Shown piece after piece: positions 50,366-57,916 of a stretch of 64,000 nt of DNA. The translations under genes and the position numbers were made by a program. The DNA comes from Palsa-504 sp963753225 (lineage in GTDB: Bacteria; Actinomycetota; Actinomycetes; Streptosporangiales; Streptosporangiaceae), in contig CAVWBQ010000020.1 of the NCBI GenBank assembly GCA_963753225.1, positions 1-64,000 on the forward strand. Direction: 5' to 3'. Under the pieces are notes generated by a model, which saw nothing but the letters and a program-made list of their open reading frames with translations, was not told the origin of the DNA and ran no database searches. Within the stretch, counting starts at the first letter, position 1. Each line of letters begins with the position of its first letter.

Positions 50366-50721
50366 CTAGATGAGTGATTCTTGATCGGGTTGCAGGCCCG
50401 GGCCGTGTTTGCCGGGGTGCCCGGTGCGGATGGTCGCGGTGAGGCAGGCAGCGGCGAAAGATCCGGGTGGATCGGGGCTCCTGGGTGGTTTTTGTGCACT
50501 ATAGTGCCCCAAAATCACCCGGGGGCCCGAATCCACCCCGTAAGAAGTCGCGATCATCGTACTGGCGAGCGGATAGGCGTGCGGGAGAGGATGACGGGGC
50601 TGATGTAGCCCTCAGCTGCGGCCCGGACGGGGTGATCCGCGCCACCCGGCCGGAGGCTGTTCAGGCCGTGAGCCGCACCCCGGCACACCGCACTCACCTG
50701 AATCAGGAATCACTCATCTAG
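50366..50721 (+). mobile_element. MITE-like element, copy B
   Basis: A 356-bp non-autonomous element bounded by CTAG. The first 20 bases, CTAGATGAGTGATTCYTGAT, recur inverted at the far end with one mismatch. It holds a central palindrome GCACTATAGTGC (50496-50507) inside arms of about 45 bp. It is related to 38051-38404 in the opposite direction. CTAG with TA duplication is the known target of IS630-type elements; the assignment is inference. It starts 92 bp upstream of hsdM. Confidence 0.85.
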
Positions 50722-51173
50722 TGCCCGCGTCTCCCTGATGCTCGGGCGGTCTGCCTTCCCTCCCCGGGCGCTACGGCGCGGCGTGCGCCGGCGTCAGCGC
50801 ATGCCGGTCAGCTGTCCCGCCTGGGCGGGCGCGGTCCTGGACCGGGGTGTGGCGTCGGCCCGCAACACGCGGATCCTCGGATCAACCGCCGAAATCTCAC
50901 CCCGGCCGGTACGCAAGTGGCAGGATGGAACGAACGGGAACGGTGAGGCTGGCACTGGCGGCACACCACCCGGTCGCGACCCGGGCGGTACGCAGGATGA
51001 CCGGATTACCGGGTCTGGAGGGGCCCGAATGCGTGATTCTCGCACGCTTGCGAGCCTGGCGAGAGACACTTAACAGGAAATGCGTGGTATCAGCGACATA
51101 GCGGCGGCTGGCACGGTACCCTGCCCGGTAATCCCAGGTGATGTGGTGCGGGCGCGGGGTGGTGCCTAAGCCC
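50722..51173. other. Intergenic region without clear genes
   Basis: 452 bp between the MITE and the HTH-membrane protein gene. Two overlapping open frames of about 85-110 codons (from 50738 and 50847) have unusual composition and no ribosome site. I see no RNA gene. It probably holds the promoter of the plus-strand gene, but no site is clear. Confidence 0.45.
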
Positions 51174-52403
51174 ATGCGTATCCAGCGGGAAGGTGCCCAG
51201 TTGCAAATCCGGGGAACGTGGTCGGCCGGACCTGGTGACGATCAGGCACGGTTCCTAGCCGACCTGCGCGCGCTGCGCGACTCCGCCGCGATCGGGTACG
51301 ACGAACTGGCGGCCCGGGCGCACTACCCGAGCGACGTCCTGAAGGAAGCCGAGAACGGCCCTGCCCTTCCTGGCCTGCCCATTCTCACGGCATTCGTCCG
51401 CGCCTGCGAGGGGGACGTGCTGGACTGGGAAGAACGGTGGCGGCGGCTCAACCCCGAGGTGCCCGACGACCCGGATCTCCCGGTCAGGCCCGCCGGGGCC
51501 AGCGCCGCCGCCCAGGCCGGTGCCCGCGCGGGCGTCGGCGTCGCGCCGCCCGACGTCTACGACCCGGAGCGGATCAGGGCCGCGCTCCGCGGTGACCATA
51601 GCCGGACGGGGCAGACCAGCCGAAGATCCGGCGACTCGCGTGTGTCCGCCCCGGCCGCCAGCGTTACCCGCCTGGACAGCCCGGATCAGGGATTGTCCGC
51701 CGATGCTGGCGCGAGCGCGGACGGCTGGAGGGCCAATTCGGGCTGGGATCCGGATCCCGGCCCGGGCGTGACCGCGGCCAACGGGAACCATTCGGCCAGC
51801 CTCGGCAACCGCGGGCCGTTCGACGCCGCGTTCACCACCCTCACCGAGTCGGCAGAGCCGGCGTCGGCCGAGGAGTTTGCCTGGCTGCAGAAGAACGAGC
51901 CGGATGACAGCAGCTACAGCTGGTCGGGGCAGGCCGAAGCCGCCCGGCCCGCGGAGCAGGACGACAGCGATGTGACGTGGCCGAACGCCGGGCTGGCTTC
52001 GCGCGTGGCCGCCAGTTCCGCCCAGGCGGACCTCGGCGTCGCCGAGCAGATCTCCGGGCATCGGGCCGAAGAGCTGGCCGACAAGGAACGGACGGACTTC
52101 TGGGGCCACCCGGTTCCGTCCGCCCCAGCCGATCTGCGCACGCCCGCCGCAACGCCACGGGCGGAGGAGCCTACGGTCGCGCGGGCTTCGTGGTCCGCCG
52201 CCGACCCCGCTCCCCGGGCCGCCGGACCGGCACACCAGACCGCCACCGCCCCGGCCCAGCCGGTGAGCACGGCTGGAGTCAAGGCACAGGTGGCCGGGCA
52301 TGAGCGGGAGCGCCGCGAGGACCGCTACTTCCCGGCGCGGCTGCTCGCGGTCATCGTGATCGCCGCACTCATCGGCAGCGCTCTGGTCTTGCTGCTGAAG
52401 TAG
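51174..52403 (+). CDS. HTH-like protein with a C-terminal membrane anchor
   Basis: The 409-residue protein opens with an actinobacterial XRE-like helix-turn-helix region (FLADLRALRDSAAIGYDELAARAHYPSDVLKEAENGPALPGLPILTAFVRACEGDVLDWEERWRRL, about 22-90). A long disordered acidic linker follows, and one span ends the protein (RLLAVIVIAALIGSALVLLL). This suggests a membrane-tethered, tail-anchored regulator. A second protein at 54304 has the same HTH domain at its C-terminal end. The start is uncertain: ATG 51138 and GTG 51159 are in frame; I chose ATG 51174 at the domain edge. It converges on the SPFH gene with 3 bp between stops. Confidence 0.75.
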   Translation: MRIQREGAQLQIRGTWSAGPGDDQARFLADLRALRDSAAIGYDELAARAHYPSDVLKEAENGPALPGLPILTAFVRACEGDVLDWEERWRRLNPEVPDDPDLPVRPAGASAAAQAGARAGVGVAPPDVYDPERIRAALRGDHSRTGQTSRRSGDSRVSAPAASVTRLDSPDQGLSADAGASADGWRANSGWDPDPGPGVTAANGNHSASLGNRGPFDAAFTTLTESAEPASAEEFAWLQKNEPDDSSYSWSGQAEAARPAEQDDSDVTWPNAGLASRVAASSAQADLGVAEQISGHRAEELADKERTDFWGHPVPSAPADLRTPAATPRAEEPTVARASWSAADPAPRAAGPAHQTATAPAQPVSTAGVKAQVAGHERERREDRYFPARLLAVIVIAALIGSALVLLLK

Positions 52404-52406
52404 TCC

Positions 52407-53615
52407 CTAGCTAGCCTCGCTGCCGTTTGCCGCGGAGGGCGGATCGCCGTCCTGGAGCGTCGCGGCGGCCTCAGTCTCGGTGGCGGCCGCTTCGATGCCT
52501 CCCAGCGGATCGACGAAAGCCGTCCCGGGGATGGTGGCCGCCAGCATGGCGCTCAGGGTATCGGGCGAGGCGCTGTCGGCGGCCGAGGTGCTGTCGGCGG
52601 CCGAGGCGCCGTCGGCGGGCGTCGGGGCGGGATCCAGGGCGGGCGTGTCCTCGGCGGCGGTCCGGCCCGCGGGGACGGCGGGCGGCTCGCGCCGGGTGGC
52701 GGTCTTCGGCGTCGCCGCGGCGGCGCTCGCGGCTGGTGCCGCGTCCCCGCCGCCGAAGGCGCTCGCCACCGACCGCAGCGCCGTCGTGACCTCGCTCGGG
52801 ATGACCCAGAACGTGTTGCCCGCACCCTGCGCGAGCTGCGGCAGCGTCTGCAAGTACTGGTAGGCGAGCAGCTTAGGATCGGGGTCGTTGTCGTGCACGG
52901 CCTGGAAGACGGCCTCGATGGCCTGCGCCTCGCCTTCCGCGGTCAGGATCTTGGCCTGCCTGACGCCCTCGGCGGTCAGGATGGCGCTTTGCTTCTCGCC
53001 TTCCGCGGTCAGGATCTTGGACGCCCTGACGCCCTCGGCGGTCAGGATCGCGGCGCGCTTCTCCCGCTCGGCGCGCATCTGCTTCTCCATCGCGTCCTTG
53101 ACCGACTTCGGCGGGTCGATGGCCTTGAGCTCCACCCGGGTGACCCGGATGCCCCACTTTCCCGACGCGTCATCGAGCACGCCGCGCAGCAGAGCGTTGA
53201 TCTTGTCACGCGAGGTAAGCGTCTGCTCCAGGTCCATCGACCCGATCACGCTGCGCAGCATGGTCGCGGTGATCTGCTCGATGGCCTGGATGTAGTTGAC
53301 GATCTCGTAGTCGGCCGCGCGTGGGTCGGTCACCTGGAAGAACAGCACGGTGTCGATGAGTACGACCAGGTTGTCCTCGGTGATCACCGGTGCGCCCACG
53401 AACGAGACCACCTGCTCGCGCAGGTCGATCATCGGCTTCACCCGGTCGATCATGGGGAGAACGAAATTCATCCCGGGTTCCAGCGTCTTGCGGTACCGGC
53501 CGAGCCGCTCGACGTTGCGGGCGCGTGCCTGCGGGACGATCCGGACCGAACGCATCACTGTGATAACGACTAGCAACGCGACTACCGCCGCGATGACACT
53601 TTCCGCCAGCAACAT
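52407..53615 (-). CDS. SPFH/Band 7 membrane protein (QmcA/stomatin type)
   Basis: The 402-residue protein has an N-terminal membrane anchor (ESVIAAVVALLVVITVM), an SPFH domain (IVPQARARNVERLGRYRKTLEPGMNFVLPMIDRV, SMDLEQTLTSRDKINALLRGVLDDASGKWGIRVTRVELKAIDPP), and a coiled-coil of repeated ILTAEG units (EKRAAILTAEGVRASKILTAEGEKQSAILTAEG). The last 150 residues are low complexity. ATG 53615 starts 2 bp after the NfeD stop, and the pair is the usual SPFH-NfeD unit. Family members scaffold membrane microdomains or proteases. Confidence 0.93.
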   Translation of the reverse strand: MLLAESVIAAVVALLVVITVMRSVRIVPQARARNVERLGRYRKTLEPGMNFVLPMIDRVKPMIDLREQVVSFVGAPVITEDNLVVLIDTVLFFQVTDPRAADYEIVNYIQAIEQITATMLRSVIGSMDLEQTLTSRDKINALLRGVLDDASGKWGIRVTRVELKAIDPPKSVKDAMEKQMRAEREKRAAILTAEGVRASKILTAEGEKQSAILTAEGVRQAKILTAEGEAQAIEAVFQAVHDNDPDPKLLAYQYLQTLPQLAQGAGNTFWVIPSEVTTALRSVASAFGGGDAAPAASAAAATPKTATRREPPAVPAGRTAAEDTPALDPAPTPADGASAADSTSAADSASPDTLSAMLAATIPGTAFVDPLGGIEAAATETEAAATLQDGDPPSAANGSEAS

Positions 53616-53617
53616 GG

Positions 53618-54049
53618 CTACTCCCGAGGGTAAACGAGGGCGGTGGCACCGTCGATCTGCATGACGTCGACCTTGGCGCCTACCGGGATCACCAGCGACT
53701 CGTCGTAGGGACGGGAGGACCATTCCTCACCGCCGATGCGGATCCGCCCGGTGTGCTCGGTGACCTCCTCAAGGACGATCGCCGTGCGGCCGACGAGCGC
53801 GGCGGTTCCCGTACGCAGCAGCGGCGGCTGCTTGATGTGCCGCATCGCGATCGGCCGGACGAAGCCGAGGCCGGCCCCGGCCGCGACGACGAACGCGGCG
53901 AGCTGGAAAGCCAGGCCGAGGTGAAACGTCCCGATCACGGCCGCGACCACCGCCGCGACCGCGAGGAGGCCAAAGGCCAGCGTCGTGGTGAGCAGTTCGG
54001 CAACGCCGAGTACCGCTGCCACGATCAGCCACACGATCCAGGACAACAT
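53618..54049 (-). CDS. NfeD-like membrane protein
   Basis: The 143-residue short NfeD has two or three membrane spans (SWIVWLIVAAVLGVAELLTTTLAFGLLAVAAVVAAVIG and AFQLAAFVVAAGAGLGFVRP) followed by an OB-fold domain (GTAALVGRTAIVLEEVTEHTGRIRIGGEEWSSRPYDESLVIPVGAKVDVMQIDGATALVYP). In the family the OB domain binds the SPFH partner, encoded 2 bp downstream. Start ATG 54049. Confidence 0.94.
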   Translation of the reverse strand: MLSWIVWLIVAAVLGVAELLTTTLAFGLLAVAAVVAAVIGTFHLGLAFQLAAFVVAAGAGLGFVRPIAMRHIKQPPLLRTGTAALVGRTAIVLEEVTEHTGRIRIGGEEWSSRPYDESLVIPVGAKVDVMQIDGATALVYPRE

Positions 54050-54303
54050 GGCCGCTCCGGGAATGTTCTTGGTTCGACTGTAACCCCGCCGGGCACCGGC
54101 CGTAGCATACGCCCCGGCTAGCCAGCCGTCTCATTTGATACACCTCGTTATCGGGCGAACACCCCTACGAAGCGTCTCATTGTGTGCAATTGGTGACAAT
54201 TAGCCGTCTAGGTCATACAGGGGATTTCCGTCGACCTACACTCAAGGGGAGAGGGCAAGTGTCCTGCCGCGCCGGCTGGACACGAAGGTCCGGGAGGTAT
54301 GGG

Positions 54304-56106
54304 GTGGAACGTGGCGACACCGGCCTCGGCCGTGACGCGTACGGTCCGCCCAGGCACGAGCGGGACCGCCGCGGCTACCCGGCCGAGGAGGACGATGCGG
54401 CCGGGTCGGGCCCACGTCATGAGGCCGAGGACGACGACTACGGTCAACTGCTGAGGCGCCCGGGCGAGATGCCGCCCCGGCAGCCGCGAGCCCGCCAGCC
54501 GGGACGACCCCAGCCCGGCCAGCCCCAGCCCGGGCAGCCCCAGCCCGGGCAGCCCCAGCTCGGCCAGCCCCAGCCGGGCCAGCCCCAGCCCGGCCAGCCG
54601 GGCCGCTTCGCTCCGGGTGCGCCGCCGAACGGGAATCCGGGCCACGCCGGGATGCCCGGGGGCGGCATGCCAGGCGGCGGCATGCCCGGGGGTGCGATGC
54701 CCGGCGGCATCCCCGCGGGCCCTCATGGCGGATACCCGGACGGCGGCCGACCGCACGGCGGCTACCAGGACGCCGGCCGACCGCACGGCGGGTACCAGGA
54801 CGCGGCCGGACCGCACGGGCCGATCCCGCACGGCGGAGCGCCGCATGCAGGCGGTCCGCACACGGGCGCGCCGCACATGGGCGCGCCGCACACGGGCGCG
54901 CCGCCGATGGGCGCGCCGCCGATGGGCGCGCCGCATGCGGGCGGGCCCTATGCCGGCGGCCCGCGCGGCGGCGTGCCACACGGCGCTCCCCCGCATGGTG
55001 CTCCTCCGCAGGGAACTCCCTCGAACGGGGCTCCCCCGCACGGCGGGCCCTCGCCGAACGGGAGGCCTGGTCCGAACGGGGGGCCTGGTCCGAACGGGGG
55101 GCCGGTGACTAACGGCGCGGCGCCTAACGCGGGCGGCGCCCAGGGGCCGGGCCGGTACCGACTGCCGAACGGCCGGCGGGTGCCGCCTGGGGCGGACCGC
55201 TTGTACCGGCCGCCGGGACCGAGTGCGCCGGGCGGCACCACGGGTAGGCACCACGGGCCGGGGCCTACCATCAAGGATCACTACGCGGATAGCTGGAGCC
55301 GGCCGGGCGCGGGGCCGTCGGGGGGCCACGTTCCCGGTGGACCGGGACCGGCCGGTGCTGGTCCGGGCGGTGCCGGTCCAGGCGGTGCCGGTCCAGGCGG
55401 TGCCGGTCCAGGCGGTGCTGGTCCGGGGGCCAGTCCGCGGGGACCGGGCGCGGGTCCGACGCACGAGGGTCCTCCGCCGTACGGCGGCCCCGGGACCTCC
55501 GGGCTTTCCGGTGCCCAGGGGCCGGGCTCGCCGGGCGGGGTTCCGCCGCTGCGTGAGTATCCGCCCGCCGGACCGCGATTGGATGCCGACCGGCCCGGGC
55601 CGCCGCCCGAGCCGCCGGGTCCGGTGATCCGCCAGCGCGATACCGCCCTGCCCGAAGAGCAGCCGGCCGGGCCGGCCCTTCCGGTGGCCAGCATCGCACC
55701 GGACGATCTTGGGGCGTTCGCCCGTGACCTGCGCGCGCTGCGGGCCAGGGCCGACCTGGAATACCCGGAGATGGCCGAGACCTCCCACTTCGAGATGAAG
55801 ACGCTCGCGGCGGCGGCGGGCGGACTGCGGCTGCCCACGCTGCCGGTCGCCGTGGCCTTCGTGCGTGCCTGCGGGGGAAACGTCGCCGAGTGGGAAGACC
55901 GCTGGCAGAAGCTCGCCGACAGGCTCACCGGTGAGGCGGCCAGGAAGCGCAGGGGTGACGGCGAGGAGAACGCCGAGCCTGTGGAGCCGGCTGATGCCCC
56001 GGCCGCGGTGGAGTCACCCAAACCCGCCACGGCGCCTCCGTCAGAACCCGACGGTGGCGAGGTCTACGTCATCACCTCGGCCCCTTCGCGTGAGCCCGGC
56101 TGGTAG
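54304..56106 (+). CDS. Pro/Gly-rich protein with a C-terminal HTH-like domain
   Basis: A roughly 600-residue protein with over 400 residues of low-complexity repeats (PQPGQ units, GMPGG units, GGYPDGGRPH, GAPHTGAPHMGAP, GAGPGGAGPGG). A folded C-terminal region follows at about 475-545 (DLGAFARDLRALRARADLEYPEMAETSHFEMKTLAAAAGGLRLPTLPVAVAFVRACGGNVAEWEDRWQKL), homologous to the HTH region of the protein at 51174. The start is uncertain: GTG 54304 has GGGAGG 8 bp upstream and is preferred over GTG 54259 or 54184. There is no membrane span. It is divergent from the NfeD gene. Confidence 0.75.
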   Translation: MERGDTGLGRDAYGPPRHERDRRGYPAEEDDAAGSGPRHEAEDDDYGQLLRRPGEMPPRQPRARQPGRPQPGQPQPGQPQPGQPQLGQPQPGQPQPGQPGRFAPGAPPNGNPGHAGMPGGGMPGGGMPGGAMPGGIPAGPHGGYPDGGRPHGGYQDAGRPHGGYQDAAGPHGPIPHGGAPHAGGPHTGAPHMGAPHTGAPPMGAPPMGAPHAGGPYAGGPRGGVPHGAPPHGAPPQGTPSNGAPPHGGPSPNGRPGPNGGPGPNGGPVTNGAAPNAGGAQGPGRYRLPNGRRVPPGADRLYRPPGPSAPGGTTGRHHGPGPTIKDHYADSWSRPGAGPSGGHVPGGPGPAGAGPGGAGPGGAGPGGAGPGGAGPGASPRGPGAGPTHEGPPPYGGPGTSGLSGAQGPGSPGGVPPLREYPPAGPRLDADRPGPPPEPPGPVIRQRDTALPEEQPAGPALPVASIAPDDLGAFARDLRALRARADLEYPEMAETSHFEMKTLAAAAGGLRLPTLPVAVAFVRACGGNVAEWEDRWQKLADRLTGEAARKRRGDGEENAEPVEPADAPAAVESPKPATAPPSEPDGGEVYVITSAPSREPGW

Positions 56107-56194
56107 CCGGGGCTGACGCGACACGGGAGCCGCGGAAACGCCCGATAGGCTCAAGGCGAAGCATCAGCCCCGATAGGAGTAGGACCGATCCGGC

Positions 56195-57088
56195 GTGCCC
56201 CCTGCGCAGCAACCGTCAGACCAGCCAGCCGCATATGCACACGCCGACGGAAGCTGGCCTCCCCCGGTTGATAGCCACGTGCACACCGAATGGTCCTGGG
56301 ACGCGCCGCGCGAGGCATCCATGATGCAAAGCTGTGAACAGGCGGTGGCGGCCGGCCTGCCCGGGGTGGCGTTCACCGACCACCTGGACTTCACCACCTG
56401 GACCGACGGTGACCGGATCGGCGCGATCGACCTGGATCCGCACCGGTATGCCCGGATGCACCTCCTGGACCTAGCGGGTTACTTCGCGACCCTGGATGAA
56501 TGCCGCCAGCGCTTTCCCGGGCTAAGGATCCTTTCCGGCGTCGAGATCGGCGAGGCCCACCTGTGGGCGGCCAGCGCGGCCGCGATGGTGGCCAGGGCAG
56601 GCCCCGGCCGCCCGGACCGGATCCTCGGCTCGCTGCACGCCATCCCGTACAAGGGGCGGCTGACGGCGGCCGACGACCTGTTCCGGCAGATGCCCGCCGC
56701 TGATGTGATGCGCAGGTACTTCGCGGAACTGCTTCGGCTGGTCGAGGGCAGCGACCTGTTCCAGGTGCTGGCGCACCTGGACTTCCCGCGGCGGATGTGG
56801 CCACGGGCGGCCGGGCCCTACGAAGACCGGGCGTTCGAGGCGGAGTACCGGGCGGTGCTGAATGCCCTGGCCGCTAGCGACCGGGTCCTCGAGGTGAACA
56901 CCAAGAGCCCGCTGGTCTCGGCCGACTTGCTGCGCTGGTGGCGGGAGGCGGGAGGACGAGCGGTCTCGTTCGGCAGCGACGCGCACCAGCCCTGGCGGGT
57001 GGGCGACAAGTTCAAGCTGGCGGTCGATGTAGTCGAGGCGGCGGGCTTCCGGCCTGGCCGTGACCGCTTCGACTTCTGGCGGCTCTGA
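56195..57088 (+). CDS. PHP-domain histidinol-phosphatase-like protein
   Basis: The 297-residue protein has the four PHP metal-binding motifs: DSHVHTEWSWDAP, FTDHLDFTTW, the middle GVEIGEAHL/ILGSLHAIP region, and VSFGSDAHQPWRVGDKF at the end. These fit the HisK class of histidinol phosphatases (histidine synthesis), although several related enzymes act on other phosphoesters. No his gene is near, so the role stays open. GTG 56195 is 22 bp past GATAGGAGTAGG, a long spacing. An inverted repeat (CGGGGCTGA at 56108, TCAGCCCCG at 56164) spans its leader. Confidence 0.88.
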   Translation: MPPAQQPSDQPAAYAHADGSWPPPVDSHVHTEWSWDAPREASMMQSCEQAVAAGLPGVAFTDHLDFTTWTDGDRIGAIDLDPHRYARMHLLDLAGYFATLDECRQRFPGLRILSGVEIGEAHLWAASAAAMVARAGPGRPDRILGSLHAIPYKGRLTAADDLFRQMPAADVMRRYFAELLRLVEGSDLFQVLAHLDFPRRMWPRAAGPYEDRAFEAEYRAVLNALAASDRVLEVNTKSPLVSADLLRWWREAGGRAVSFGSDAHQPWRVGDKFKLAVDVVEAAGFRPGRDRFDFWRL

Positions 57089-57190
57089 CTCGGCTCATAC
57101 TGGCCCCGTGGACGATTCTTTCCTGTGTGACCGGTGGCGGACCGGACGCCCGAGCGCCGGAGGAAGGCTCCGGTCCGCCGCCGGTGGCTC

Positions 57191-57544
57191 TCAGGTCCAG
57201 GTGTCGTCGAAGCGCGCGATCATCTCATCCCAGCTTTCGCCCTCGGTGCCCCCGTGCTCGCGGGCACTGCCGTCCTGGGCGCTCTTGGAGGAAGCACCGT
57301 GCCCCCAGCCGCTGGACTCCTCGTCGTCCAGGGCGGCTCGCGGCGCGGGAATCGACCGACTCTGGCAGTGGACCGCGAAGCGCAGCTCTGCGTAGTAGGT
57401 CTCCCGGTCGCGGAGTTCGGCACGGGCTTCGGTGTGCGACGGGTGGCTGTTGCCGCCCGAGCGGAAGGGGAGGTCGGCGCGGTGATCCCCGCCCTCGTTC
57501 GCTGGTAGGCCCTCATCCGGGCAACTGCTGGCCACAACACACAC
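57191..57544 (-). CDS. Hypothetical protein, uncertain
   Basis: A possible 117-residue acidic protein. The middle and end (ARAELRDRETYYAELRFAVH, GTEGESWDEMIARFDDTWT) look protein-like. The N-terminal part (CVVASSCPDEGLPANEGGDHR) is less so. GTG 57544 has GAGG directly before it. It faces an AT-rich region with the palindrome GGTAACAGTTACC 90 bp upstream. No family recognised; it could still be a shadow frame. Confidence 0.5.
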   Translation of the reverse strand: MCVVASSCPDEGLPANEGGDHRADLPFRSGGNSHPSHTEARAELRDRETYYAELRFAVHCQSRSIPAPRAALDDEESSGWGHGASSKSAQDGSAREHGGTEGESWDEMIARFDDTWT

Positions 57545-57916
57545 CTCGTATGCGGATCTAATACGGTGCGAAGTTGTTTCGCTACCATTTGTAATGTAAC
57601 ACTACGTACTTTATCCAATGCAATGGGTAACATGGTAACAGTTACCTATCTTCCAGGCTAGGTACTACAAAGAGTGACAAACTGACACCTGGAGAGGCAC
57701 CGGGGACGACTGATCCCAGTGTGAACGCGGGAACGCGCTATGGGGCACGCGCCGGATCCGTTCGGTAGCAACAATAGTGATACGACGGTCACTGTGCGCG
57801 CATGACATTGCCGATTTCCAGCCGACCAGACTACGGCAGGGACGGGGACCGCCCGCCGGGGGTGGATGTCCGATTCCCGCCAGTTCTGGTCCGCCCGGGC
57901 TGGCATTGTGGAAGAC
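57545..57916. promoter_or_regulatory. AT-rich divergent control region with a palindrome
   Basis: 372 bp without a convincing gene. The part 57545-57670 is much richer in A/T than its surroundings. It carries the 13-bp perfect palindrome GGTAACAGTTACC (57634-57646) and a direct half-site copy GGTAAC at 57626. Promoters for the hypothetical gene and the ada-alkA operon probably lie here; no -10/-35 pair is convincing. Confidence 0.55.

Noticed and set aside
50738..51101. Overlapping small open frames after the MITE
   Set aside because: No ribosome site, atypical composition and no recognisable domain.
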